From an uncultured Lachnobacterium sp. (GTDB lineage Bacteria; Bacillota; Clostridia; Lachnospirales; Lachnospiraceae), in contig UQRC01000049.1 of the NCBI GenBank assembly GCA_900543445.1, positions 1 to 13,572 on the forward strand: a stretch of 13,572 bases of DNA. Direction: 5' to 3'. The notes beneath the pieces are model-generated. The model was not told where the DNA came from. It searched no databases and saw nothing but the letters and a program-made list of their open reading frames with translations. Each line of letters begins with the position of its first letter. Position 1 is the first letter of the stretch. Positions 7,831 through 13,572 of this stretch are shown here, in pieces. A program made the position numbers and the translations under genes.

Positions 7831-7859
7831 ATTATATCACATTATAACTTCACAGACAA
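7831..7859 (-). promoter_or_regulatory. Promoter of the ATPase-like/topB operon
   Basis: On the minus strand TTGTCT (7859-7854) is followed after exactly 17 bases by TATAAT (7836-7831). Transcription would begin near 7824, giving a leader of about 90 bases before the ATG at 7733. A weaker second candidate (TTGTAT, 18 bases, TATAGA) lies just downstream of it. Confidence 0.65.
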
Positions 7860-7961
7860 CGTTCTTTTGAATCTGCTATTCAATTAAAATTCTATGGAAT
7901 CAATGTATTTCAAAAATGTATTTACGAATGACTATAACCGATAATTATAAGAATGATAGAT

Positions 7962-7996
7962 TACGAAGCTGCAATTCTATCGATTGCAGCTTCGTA
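7962..7996 (-). terminator. Perfect 14-bp hairpin behind asd, probable terminator
   Basis: TACGAAGCTGCAAT (7962-7975) and its exact complement (7983-7996) flank a 7-base loop. It lies 28 bases after the asd stop codon and upstream of the next operon's promoter, where a terminator is expected. There is no continuous T run on either side (minus-strand tail ATCTATCATTCTT), so it is not a canonical intrinsic terminator; it could also act from both sides or protect the 3' end. Confidence 0.6.
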
Positions 7997-8024
7997 TATA
8001 ACTTGGAATCATTTTAAAATCAAT

Positions 8025-9116
8025 TTATTTCTTTGTGATGTATCCCTGAGCTTTCAACAACTCTGCACACAGAACCGCTCCACCAGCAGCACCACGAACT
8101 GTGTTATGAGATAATCCAACAAATTTCCAATCATATACGGTATCCTCTCTCAGACGACCAACAGAGATTCCCATACCATTTTCAAAGTTGACATCCATAC
8201 TAACCTGTGGACGATTATCCTCTTCAAGATACTGGATGAACTGCTTCGGAGCGCTTGGAAGCTGTAATTCCTGTGGTACTCCGCTGTAATTTACAAGAGC
8301 TTCAATCAACTGCTCCTTGGTTGGCTTCTTCTTAAACTTAACAAATACCGCAGCGGTATGTCCATTTAACACCGGAACACGGATACACTGGCAGGTGATC
8401 ACCGGTGAAGTTGCAGGAACAATCTGCTTCTTCTCATCATCAACATAGCCCCAGATACGAAGTGGCTCCTTCTCGGACTTTTCTTCTTCACCACCGATGT
8501 AAGGAATAATATTTCCTACCATCTCCGGCCAATCTTTAAATGTCTTACCTGCGCCTGAAATTGCCTGATAAGTAGTTGCAACAACCTCGTATGGCTCAAA
8601 CTCTTTCCATGCAGTAAGAACCGGAGCATAACTCTGAATCGAACAGTTTGGCTTAACCGCTACGAATCCACGTTTTGTACCAAGTCTTTCCTTCTGATAC
8701 TTGATTACTTCCATATGCTGAGGATTGATCTCCGGAACTACCATAGGAACATCCGGTGTCCAACGGTGTGCGCTGTTGTTCGATACAACCGGTGTCTCTG
8801 TCTTTGCGTAATCCTCTTCGATCTTCTTAATCTCTTCCTTTGTCATATCTACAGCAGAGAATACGAAATCAACTTCAGAAGCAACCTTCTCTACCTCATT
8901 GACATTCATAACAACAATATTCTTAACAGCTTCCGGCATCGGAGTATCCATTTTCCAACGGTCTCCAACCGCTTCCTGATATGTCTTTCCTGCGCTTCTT
9001 GGGCTGGCTGCAATTGTTGTAACCTCAAACCAAGGATGGTTCTCTAATAATGAAATAAATCTCTGACCTACCATTCCTGTTCCACCAAGAATACCAACTT
9101 TTAATTTTTCGCTCAT
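8025..9116 (-). CDS. asd: Aspartate-semialdehyde dehydrogenase
   Basis: The enzyme reduces aspartyl-4-phosphate to aspartate semialdehyde with NADPH, the branch point to lysine/diaminopimelate, threonine and methionine. The 363-residue sequence has the NADP-binding GGTGMVGQRF loop at 11-20, the catalytic cysteine C158 in PNCS, the SGAGK motif, and the general-base histidine H253 in VLNGHTAAV. Length and motifs (for example VVSNNSAHRW, VPEINP) match the archaeal/fungal-type branch rather than the E. coli-type enzyme. The start is set by AAGGAG about 10 bases upstream. It has its own promoter (9215-9242) and a leader of about 90 bases; a hairpin follows the gene, so it appears to be a single-gene transcript, possibly with some read-through from argH. 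No lysine riboswitch fits in the 197-base gap. Confidence 0.96.
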   Translation of the reverse strand: MSEKLKVGILGGTGMVGQRFISLLENHPWFEVTTIAASPRSAGKTYQEAVGDRWKMDTPMPEAVKNIVVMNVNEVEKVASEVDFVFSAVDMTKEEIKKIEEDYAKTETPVVSNNSAHRWTPDVPMVVPEINPQHMEVIKYQKERLGTKRGFVAVKPNCSIQSYAPVLTAWKEFEPYEVVATTYQAISGAGKTFKDWPEMVGNIIPYIGGEEEKSEKEPLRIWGYVDDEKKQIVPATSPVITCQCIRVPVLNGHTAAVFVKFKKKPTKEQLIEALVNYSGVPQELQLPSAPKQFIQYLEEDNRPQVSMDVNFENGMGISVGRLREDTVYDWKFVGLSHNTVRGAAGGAVLCAELLKAQGYITKK

Positions 9117-9150
9117 TTTCTCTTAAATCTCCTTACGTTTTCTCGTATAC

Positions 9151-9196
9151 ACGGACACTTGTCTTCACACAGAACACTTTTCTTTGTTTTGTCCGT
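9151..9196 (-). other. Inverted repeat in the asd leader
   Basis: ACGGACA (9151-9157) and TGTCCGT (9190-9196) are exact complements separated by 32 bases and lie inside the predicted asd 5' leader. They could close a stem-loop upstream of the ribosome site. Seven base pairs with a long loop is weak evidence by itself, and I cannot match it to a known riboswitch. Confidence 0.3.
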
Positions 9197-9214
9197 ATGT
9201 CACGCACATGTGTC

Positions 9215-9242
9215 TTTATAGGAAATATATTACTTGAATCAA
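9215..9242 (-). promoter_or_regulatory. Promoter of asd
   Basis: On the minus strand TTGATT (9242-9237) is followed after 16 bases by TATAAA (9220-9215). Transcription would begin around 9208, about 92 bases before the start codon of asd. The spacing is one base short of the optimum. Confidence 0.55.
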
Positions 9243-9277
9243 CCACAAAAAACAAGGAATAAATTGTCTTAAATATA

Positions 9278-9303
9278 TAAAAAATATCTCCCATTTATGG
9301 GTA
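9278..9303 (-). terminator. Weak terminator-like element behind argH
   Basis: CCCATTTATGGG (9290-9301) can fold into a small 4-bp hairpin; on the minus strand it is followed by AGATATTTTTTATAT. It sits 12 bases after the argH stop codon. The stem is short, so partial read-through into asd is likely. Confidence 0.35.
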
Positions 9304-9313
9304 TTATGCACAA

Positions 9314-10732
9314 CTATTCCTGAACATCCTGCGGAATCGTAATCTCATCCTGCCAGTCCGTTGCCAGATATGCATCATTTTCTGCAATAACCTTCTTCAT
9401 AGCCTCTTCGCCCGGCGCGCCAACTGTGAGTCTCTTATTGACACACGTCTCCATAGAGATTGCATCATAGATGTCCTCCTCAAATACCGGCGAGAATGTT
9501 TTCAGTTCCTCCAATGACATATCATCGATTGGAATCTGTTTGTCCAGACAATATAAAACAATTCTTCCGATAATTCCATGTGCATCTCTAAACGGGACGC
9601 CATGATTTACCAGATAATCTGCAGCATCTGTCGCATTGGTAAAGCCATGATTTGCGCTTTTGCGCATCACATCCTTATTAAACTTTAAGGTATCAAGCAT
9701 ACCGGTAAACAATGCAATGCAGCCCTTCGTTGTGTCCATTGCGTCAAAGGAAAGTTCCTTATCCTCCTGCATATCCTTATTATATGCAAGCGGAATCCCC
9801 TTCATTGTTGTAAGAAGCGACATCAAAGCGCCATACACACGTCCGGTCTTACCTCGAACAAGCTCGGCAATATCCGGATTCTTTTTCTGTGGCATAATAC
9901 TGCTTCCGGTACTGTACGCATCATCAATCTCCACAAACTTATATTCATTGGAATTCCAGATAATAATTTCTTCTGAAAAACGGCTTAAGTGCATCATGAT
10001 CGTTGCCATCGCGGAAAGATACTCGATCAGATAATCACGATCCGACACGCCATCCATACTGTTTAACGTCGGTCCGTAGAATCCGAGAAGTTCGGCTGAA
10101 TACTCGCGGTCAAGCGGATACGTCGTCCCAGCGAGAGCGCCAGATCCGAGTGGACAGTAATTCATACGCTCATAAATATCGTGCATACGGCTTCTGTCAC
10201 GCTTAAACATCTCAAAATAAGCGCCCATATGATGTGCAAGCGTAATCGGCTGCGCCTTCTGTAAATGCGTAAATCCAGGCATGATCGTCTGGGTATTTTC
10301 TTTCATGATGCGGTGAAGAACCTGCAAGAGTTCTTTCAAAAGCTGATCGGTCTCGAGCACCTGTTGTCTGGTGTAAAGGCGCATATCAAGCGCAACCTGA
10401 TCATTTCTGCTTCGACCGGTATGTAATTTCTTACCGGTATCGCCAAGACGGTCGATCAGATTTGCCTCCACAAAGCTGTGAATATCTTCGTATTCCGATG
10501 TAATCTCAAGCTTACCATTCTCAACATCCTCCTGAATCTCTTTCAGGCAGACAATAATTTTCTTTGATTCCTCTCTCGTCAGGATTCCCTGCTTTCCAAG
10601 CATTGCAACATGAGCCATAGATCCTAAAATATCCTGCTTGTAGAACTTCTGATCAAATGAAATTGATGCATTAAAATTATAAACAAGCTGATCGGTCTCC
10701 TTGGTGAATCTTCCACCCCACAACTGAGCCAT
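9314..10732 (-). CDS. argH: Argininosuccinate lyase
   Basis: This is the last enzyme of arginine biosynthesis; it splits argininosuccinate into arginine and fumarate as a cytosolic homotetramer of the fumarase/aspartase superfamily. The 472 residues have the usual length for bacterial ArgH. The superfamily signature [12 protein letters not shown] is at residues 276-287, containing the catalytic serine loop (S277-S278). Other conserved stretches are MAQLWGGRF at the N-terminus, [10 protein letters not shown] and [12 protein letters not shown]. The start has AGAGAGGAA within the end of queH, with only 2 bases between the queH stop and the argH ATG, so the two are translationally coupled. argG is not in the window. 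It is the last gene of the operon that begins with the membrane protein. No clear ArgR box is seen at the promoter. Confidence 0.97.
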   Translation of the reverse strand: MAQLWGGRFTKETDQLVYNFNASISFDQKFYKQDILGSMAHVAMLGKQGILTREESKKIIVCLKEIQEDVENGKLEITSEYEDIHSFVEANLIDRLGDTGKKLHTGRSRNDQVALDMRLYTRQQVLETDQLLKELLQVLHRIMKENTQTIMPGFTHLQKAQPITLAHHMGAYFEMFKRDRSRMHDIYERMNYCPLGSGALAGTTYPLDREYSAELLGFYGPTLNSMDGVSDRDYLIEYLSAMATIMMHLSRFSEEIIIWNSNEYKFVEIDDAYSTGSSIMPQKKNPDIAELVRGKTGRVYGALMSLLTTMKGIPLAYNKDMQEDKELSFDAMDTTKGCIALFTGMLDTLKFNKDVMRKSANHGFTNATDAADYLVNHGVPFRDAHGIIGRIVLYCLDKQIPIDDMSLEELKTFSPVFEEDIYDAISMETCVNKRLTVGAPGEEAMKKVIAENDAYLATDWQDEITIPQDVQE

Positions 10733-10734
10733 AA

Positions 10735-11421
10735 CTATTCCTCTCTTTCCTTTATCTCTTCCATATTTATTGCATGATTTCTATCATGCTCTGCCGCAAT
10801 CTGTCTGTCCCTGTCTCTTTTGGAAAAAACACATCCGCAGTAATACTGACGATACATCTCGTATTCCTTCGATATCTCCGTCGATTTCTTATAGCCTTCC
10901 TTTTTCTTAAAATCGGAAAAAAGATAATTTACCTGATATTCTTCGGCAAGCTTTGCCCCGATTTCATTTAATTTCTGCGCATTTTTCAGCGGGCTGATCG
11001 ACAGAGTCGTCGTAAAGAAATCAAATCCATGATCTGCTGCATATTCTGCGCTTTTGCGCAGCCGCATCTCGTAACAGGCAAAGCAACGGGCTCCTCCTTC
11101 CGGAAGTTTCTCCATCCCCTCTGCCATCTTATAAAAAAGCTCCGTTTCATAAGGAGCCTCCACATAACTCACCGGATATCTAGTCGGATACTGTTCAATA
11201 AAGCGCCTCTGTTCCTGCGCCCGCATCCGGTATTCCTCCGGCGGATAAATATTGGGATTGTAATAAAACACAGTAACATCGAAATGTTCTGCCAGACACG
11301 ATATACAATACGAACTGCAGGGAGCGCAACAACTGTGCAAAAGCAGCTTGGGCACACGACCCTCCCCGCAATTCTCCCTTATCAGTTCTTCCATCACTTT
11401 CTGATAATTGATCGCATTCAC
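10735..11421 (-). CDS. queH: Epoxyqueuosine reductase QueH (DUF208 family)
   Basis: QueH carries out the final reduction of epoxyqueuosine to queuosine in tRNAs with a GUN anticodon, replacing the unrelated B12-dependent QueG in many Firmicutes. The 228-residue protein has all the cysteine groups expected for its metal sites: CCAPC at 31-35, CFAC at 113-116 and CGC at 195-197, plus the FYYNPNIYP and SPLKN motifs typical of the family. No membrane segments; cytosolic. The start at 11421 gives a family-like N-terminus ([13 protein letters not shown]); its ribosome site (AGAGGAAA) is about 12 bases away and rather distant. It lies 17 bases behind the HD-domain gene and 2 bases ahead of argH in one operon. 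The link with argH is probably co-transcription only; nothing in the sequence shows a shared pathway. Confidence 0.93.
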   Translation of the reverse strand: MNAINYQKVMEELIRENCGEGRVPKLLLHSCCAPCSSYCISCLAEHFDVTVFYYNPNIYPPEEYRMRAQEQRRFIEQYPTRYPVSYVEAPYETELFYKMAEGMEKLPEGGARCFACYEMRLRKSAEYAADHGFDFFTTTLSISPLKNAQKLNEIGAKLAEEYQVNYLFSDFKKKEGYKKSTEISKEYEMYRQYYCGCVFSKRDRDRQIAAEHDRNHAINMEEIKEREE

Positions 11422-11438
11422 TCTATTTTCCTCTGTAA

Positions 11439-11969
11439 TTACGGTTCTTCGCCATCCCAGAACATCTCCCGGAAAATCTTTCTTCCTGTCTGTGTCCTGA
11501 AAATGTTTTCATAGGCTTTCATAACTGCACCGCGGTTGGCATCATCCTCATATAAATTCACAAGAAAATCTGCCTCGATCAAAACCTGATAATCCAGTCC
11601 ATCCACATTCGTATATGTGTGATGATGACCGATCAGATAACAGATTCTCTCTATCAGATAATTTTCAAAACCAAGTTCTGAGAGCATCTTCTGGGCAACG
11701 ATCGGTCCTTCCTGCTCCTGAAGCTTTCCGTCACATTGTCCGTATTTTTCTTCCGCCGGCTTAATACCAATGTCATGTGTGTAAGCAGCCGCCTCCAGAA
11801 TAAAAAGCGACCCCTCATCCATCTGTTCACCGACTGCAATAATCCGTGCAAAACTATGTACTTTCACAAAATGCTGGATTCTATTCGGATCACCGCCATA
11901 ATAGGCAATCATCTTCAAGAAGAGATCATCCAATTGTTTTCTACTGTAACTATTGTAACTATCGTCCAT
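11439..11969 (-). CDS. HD-domain phosphohydrolase
   Basis: With the start chosen here the protein has 176 residues and a complete HD metal-binding set: H38 (VHSFAR), H65-D66 (THDIG), H115-H117 (GHHH) and D134 (EADFLVN). HD proteins hydrolyse phosphate ester bonds of nucleotides or similar compounds; the substrate here is not known. The ATG at 11969 is preferred because GAGAGG lies 6 bases upstream and the protein then starts MDDSYNSYSRK; the frame is open 17 codons further upstream (to 12020), but that extension would lie fully inside the membrane-protein gene. It overlaps that gene by 11 bases, so translation is probably coupled. It is followed by queH after 17 bases. Small HD proteins of this type are commonly found beside housekeeping genes in Clostridia. 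Confidence 0.85.
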   Translation of the reverse strand: MDDSYNSYSRKQLDDLFLKMIAYYGGDPNRIQHFVKVHSFARIIAVGEQMDEGSLFILEAAAYTHDIGIKPAEEKYGQCDGKLQEQEGPIVAQKMLSELGFENYLIERICYLIGHHHTYTNVDGLDYQVLIEADFLVNLYEDDANRGAVMKAYENIFRTQTGRKIFREMFWDGEEP

Positions 11970-12294
11970 CTGCTTCCTCTCTCTTATCAAGCATCTGTAA
12001 AAAAACGGTTGCTGCAACATAAACTACTGCACAAAGAATAATAAGCACTGCCTTACCAATGGCAAATCCCACGATTACTTCCGCAAGAACAAGGACTCCA
12101 TGCAGCCACAATTCCGCATGATGAAGCATTACTGCAAGCCCGGCTTCCAATATAATAAGAACACACATTGCCACTGCCGGAACTTTAAGTGCCATAATAC
12201 CGATCACGATCATTGCAAGTGTAACCAGTGCGAACGCAGCCACTGCAAGCACCATCTTATTTTTCGTTAATTTCTCTGTCATATCCTGATTCAT
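11959..12294 (-). CDS. Small four-helix membrane protein
   Basis: This 111-residue protein has a short charged N-terminus (MNQDMTEKLTKNK) followed by four hydrophobic segments at about 14-36, 37-58, 62-83 and 84-102, and a charged tail (DKREEADGR). It is therefore an integral membrane protein of unknown function; I recognise no family. The ribosome site AAAGGGG lies about 8 bases before the ATG. It is the first gene of the operon with the HD protein, queH and argH, and overlaps the HD gene by 11 bases. The hydrophobic profile alone does not distinguish a transporter subunit from a stress or holin-like protein, and no signal-peptidase site is visible. Confidence 0.75.
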   Translation of the reverse strand: MNQDMTEKLTKNKMVLAVAAFALVTLAMIVIGIMALKVPAVAMCVLIILEAGLAVMLHHAELWLHGVLVLAEVIVGFAIGKAVLIILCAVVYVAATVFLQMLDKREEADGR

Positions 12295-12330
12295 CTTTTA
12301 ACCCCTTTGTATGAATTGATAGCTGATGCT

Positions 12331-12359
12331 ATTATAGCAATTCTCCTTCCAAAGAACAA
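12331..12359 (-). promoter_or_regulatory. Promoter of the membrane protein-HD-queH-argH operon
   Basis: On the minus strand TTGTTC (12359-12354) is followed after exactly 17 bases by a consensus TATAAT (12336-12331). The -10 box lies inside the 13-bp palindrome TGCTATTATAGCA (12327-12339), and an ATAGC-TGAT-GCTAT hairpin (12319-12332) overlaps it, so a regulator site here is possible. The leader to the ATG is about 30 bases. Confidence 0.7.
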
Positions 12360-12382
12360 CTGCATAAAATCAATTTTTACAC

Positions 12383-12415
12383 AAAAAAAACCGCCTATTC
12401 CAAAAGAATAAGCGG
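12383..12415 (-). terminator. Rho-independent terminator of the tRNA-Thr gene
   Basis: Positions 12391-12400 and 12406-12415 form a 10-bp stem with one G-U pair around a 5-base loop, followed on the minus strand by eight T residues (12390-12383). It lies 6 bases behind the tRNA 3' end. This is a textbook intrinsic terminator. Confidence 0.93.
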
Positions 12416-12420
12416 ATAAA

Positions 12421-12493
12421 AGCCAATAAGGGGATTCGAACCCCTGACCTACGCATTACGAGTGCGTCGCTCTACCGACTGAGCCATATTGGC
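12421..12493 (-). tRNA. tRNA-Thr (anticodon CGT)
   Basis: The 73-base minus-strand sequence folds into a full cloverleaf: acceptor GCCAATA with TATTGGC and discriminator T, D arm GCTC-AGTCGGTA-GAGC, anticodon arm ACGCA-CTCGTAA-TGCGT, variable loop AGGTC and T arm AGGGG-TTCGAAT-CCCCT. The anticodon CGT reads the threonine codon ACG. CCA is not encoded, so it is added after transcription. The gene stands alone between its promoter (12515-12543) and a strong terminator. Confidence 0.97.
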
Positions 12494-12514
12494 ATGCTTT
12501 ACAAGCACTCAAAT

Positions 12515-12543
12515 ATATTATCAAATCTTTTTTATAAAATCAA
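12515..12543 (-). promoter_or_regulatory. Promoter of the tRNA-Thr gene
   Basis: On the minus strand TTGATT (12543-12538) and TAATAT (12520-12515) are separated by exactly 17 bases. Transcription would begin about 15 bases before the mature tRNA 5' end, consistent with a short precursor trimmed by RNase P. Confidence 0.6.
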
Positions 12544-12616
12544 CTATTTTTTTCAAAAGGTATCATTTATTTTGCGAAGCTCTCTCTTTACACAAATTGT
12601 ATATAGTTTTTTCAAT

Positions 12617-12691
12617 AAATCTATTGACATTCTATATCAATTAGATAGAATAGATTTGTTTGGTTTATTTTTAGTAAACAAAAAATCTATT
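12617..12691 (+). repeat. Three copies of a 9-bp motif around the regulator/potA promoter
   Basis: AAATCTATT occurs at 12617-12625 and 12683-12691, and its exact complement AATAGATTT at 12649-12657. The centres are 32 and 34 bases apart, about three helical turns. The first copy touches the -35 box, the second overlaps the -10 box and the third lies in the leader. A shorter pair ATTCTAT/ATAGAAT (12629-12635 and 12645-12651) sits between the promoter boxes. The arrangement suggests operators for the regulator encoded just downstream. Confidence 0.55.
12624..12651 (+). promoter_or_regulatory. Promoter of the regulator/potA operon
   Basis: A consensus TTGACA (12624-12629) is followed after 16 bases by TAGAAT (12646-12651). 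Transcription would begin near 12658, leaving a leader of about 118 bases before the GTG start at 12776. The promoter is embedded in repeated and inverted 7-9-bp motifs, as expected for a regulated promoter. Confidence 0.65.
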
Positions 12692-12775
12692 ATTAGGATT
12701 GTAGCACGATAAATAAACTTTTTATTCATTATTAAGGTGTTGCATATCCGCAGGAAAAATGAAGGAGGCCTTGTC

Positions 12776-13315
12776 GTGGATATCGGACATCGCATGAAGG
12801 AACTTCGCATACAATATGGTCTGACGCAGCAGGAACTGGCGGATCGTGCGGAACTCACCAAGGGTTTTATCTCCCAGCTTGAGCGAAACCAGAACTCCCC
12901 TTCCATCGGAACACTGCTCGATATCATTCAGTGTCTCGGCACTACACCGGCAGAATTTTTTGCAGACGAAGAACCGGAACAGATTGTTTTTAAGACAGAC
13001 GATTATTTTGAAAAAATTGATGAGGAAAAAAATTGCCAGATTGAGTGGATAGTCCCCAATGCGCAGAAAAATGCAATGGAACCCGTTCGCATGACCCTAC
13101 ACTCCGGTGGACGCTCGGAAGTCTATCTTCCACATGAAGGAGAAGACTTCGGCTACGTGATCAAAGGAACTGTCCGTATCAGCTTCGGAGGCAAGACGCA
13201 AACCGTCCGTGCAGGAGAATCGTTCTATTTTAAGGCCGGCAAGAAGCATTACCTGGAGAACACATCCAGCCGCGACGCGGTACTGATCTGGGTCACTACC
13301 CCACCGAACTTTTAA
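12776..13315 (+). CDS. HTH (XRE)-cupin transcriptional regulator of polyamine uptake, PuuR-like
   Basis: The 179-residue protein has an XRE-type helix-turn-helix at about 6-60 (LTQQELADRAELTKGFISQLE) and a C-terminal cupin barrel at about 106-173 with the metal/ligand-site-like stretch HEGEDFGYVIKG. This architecture is typical of small-molecule-sensing repressors such as PuuR; in Clostridia such a gene commonly precedes potABCD, and here potA follows after 54 bases. Polyamine sensing is therefore inferred from context and architecture. The start is the GTG at 12776, because a perfect AAGGAGG ends 7 bases before it; the frame also runs from a GTG at 12737, but no ribosome site precedes that codon. 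The gene is probably autoregulated through the repeated 9-bp motifs at its promoter. Amino-acid sequence and spacing look normal for an intact gene. Confidence 0.88.
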   Translation: MDIGHRMKELRIQYGLTQQELADRAELTKGFISQLERNQNSPSIGTLLDIIQCLGTTPAEFFADEEPEQIVFKTDDYFEKIDEEKNCQIEWIVPNAQKNAMEPVRMTLHSGGRSEVYLPHEGEDFGYVIKGTVRISFGGKTQTVRAGESFYFKAGKKHYLENTSSRDAVLIWVTTPPNF

Positions 13316-13369
13316 ATTGATTGAACAGGATTTGAAAATAATAAACATATAAGATAAGGAAATAAAAAC

Positions 13370-13572
13370 ATGAGTAAACATTTAATTGATTTTATTGATA
13401 TTTCAAAATCATATGACAACACACTTGTTCTCGACGAATTAAACTTATACATCCGCGAGAACGAATTCTTAACGCTTCTCGGACCATCCGGCTGCGGAAA
13501 GACAACAACACTCCGTATTCTGGGAGGATTCGAGAAACCGGACAAGGGACAGGTTCTTTTCGATGGTCAGGA
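13370..13572 (+). CDS. potA: Spermidine/putrescine ABC transporter ATP-binding protein, partial
   Basis: Only the first 67 codons are in the window; the gene runs off the right edge. The visible part is an ABC ATPase N-terminus: a short lead-in with IDFIDISKSYDN, the Walker A loop GPSGCGKTTT starting at residue 38, and LRILGGFEKPDKGQVLFDG, which closely resembles PotA. The ATPase would power import of spermidine and putrescine together with PotB, PotC and PotD, expected to follow. The ATG at 13370 has AAGGA 9 bases upstream. It is downstream of, and presumably co-transcribed with, the HTH-cupin regulator. Other ABC importers of the same subfamily (iron, sulfate, glycerol phosphate) start similarly, so the substrate rests mainly on the regulator context and the fine similarity to PotA. 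Confidence 0.88.
   Translation, partial: MSKHLIDFIDISKSYDNTLVLDELNLYIRENEFLTLLGPSGCGKTTTLRILGGFEKPDKGQVLFDGQ

Noticed and set aside
7900..7925. Short direct repeat AATGTATTT in the spacer between asd and the ATPase-like gene
   Set aside because: Two 9-bp AT-rich copies near each other in AT-rich spacer are easily produced by chance, and they match no promoter or operator position.
9117..9313. Lysine riboswitch upstream of asd
   Set aside because: The gap is too short with the promoter in place, and I see none of the multi-helix core expected for that RNA.
11970..12020. Upstream ATG for the HD-domain protein
   Set aside because: The extra 17 residues are encoded wholly inside the membrane-protein gene, and a strong ribosome site precedes the internal ATG at 11969.
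12737..12775. Longer N-terminus for the HTH-cupin regulator starting at GTG 12737
   Set aside because: No ribosome site precedes that codon, while AAGGAGG sits at the right distance before the GTG at 12776, and the added residues lie outside the usual family start.

Overview
The window looks like ordinary chromosome of a low-to-mid GC anaerobic Firmicute, most likely a gut Lachnospiraceae (Roseburia/Dorea/Blautia/Coprococcus-like). This rests on strong AGGAGG-type ribosome sites, TTGACA/TATAAT promoters, the GGGtGRT and NifU-like gene pair, a topoisomerase III with a long zinc-ribbon tail, and a HTH-cupin regulator in front of potA. The species assignment is inference. No insertion sequence, phage gene, CRISPR array or rRNA is visible.

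Layout. From 126 to 12493 everything lies on the minus strand; only the last 0.8 kb is on the plus strand. Read in the direction of transcription (right to left): (a) a tRNA-Thr(CGT) gene at 12421-12493 with its own promoter and a strong terminator; (b) a tightly packed operon of a small four-helix membrane protein, an HD-domain phosphohydrolase, queH (queuosine synthesis) and argH (last step of arginine synthesis), read from a promoter at 12331-12359; (c) asd (aspartate-semialdehyde dehydrogenase) with its own promoter, a roughly 90-nt leader and a perfect 14-bp hairpin behind it; (d) an operon of an archaeal-type (ATPase_2/DUF234) protein, a 1219-residue topoisomerase III and a left-handed beta-helix nucleotidyltransferase-like protein; (e) a NifU-like scaffold protein and a GGGtGRT protein, closed by a 16-bp stem terminator at the left end. 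On the plus strand, a HTH-cupin regulator with a GTG start is followed by the first 67 codons of potA, the start of a spermidine/putrescine ABC-transporter operon that runs off the window.

How the genes may work together. The amino-acid genes (asd, argH) and queH are housekeeping. The regulator and potA are almost certainly a self-regulated polyamine-uptake operon; its promoter carries three copies of a 9-bp motif about three helical turns apart. The two least explained units are the NifU-like/GGGtGRT pair, whose joint function is to my knowledge not established, and the ATPase-like protein coupled to topB. That protein has lost consensus residues in both its P-loop and its DUF234 nuclease-like motif, and the neighbouring topoisomerase has glycine in place of the second TOPRIM aspartate plus five zinc-ribbon repeats of about 100 residues. 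These two units are the best candidates for undescribed biology.
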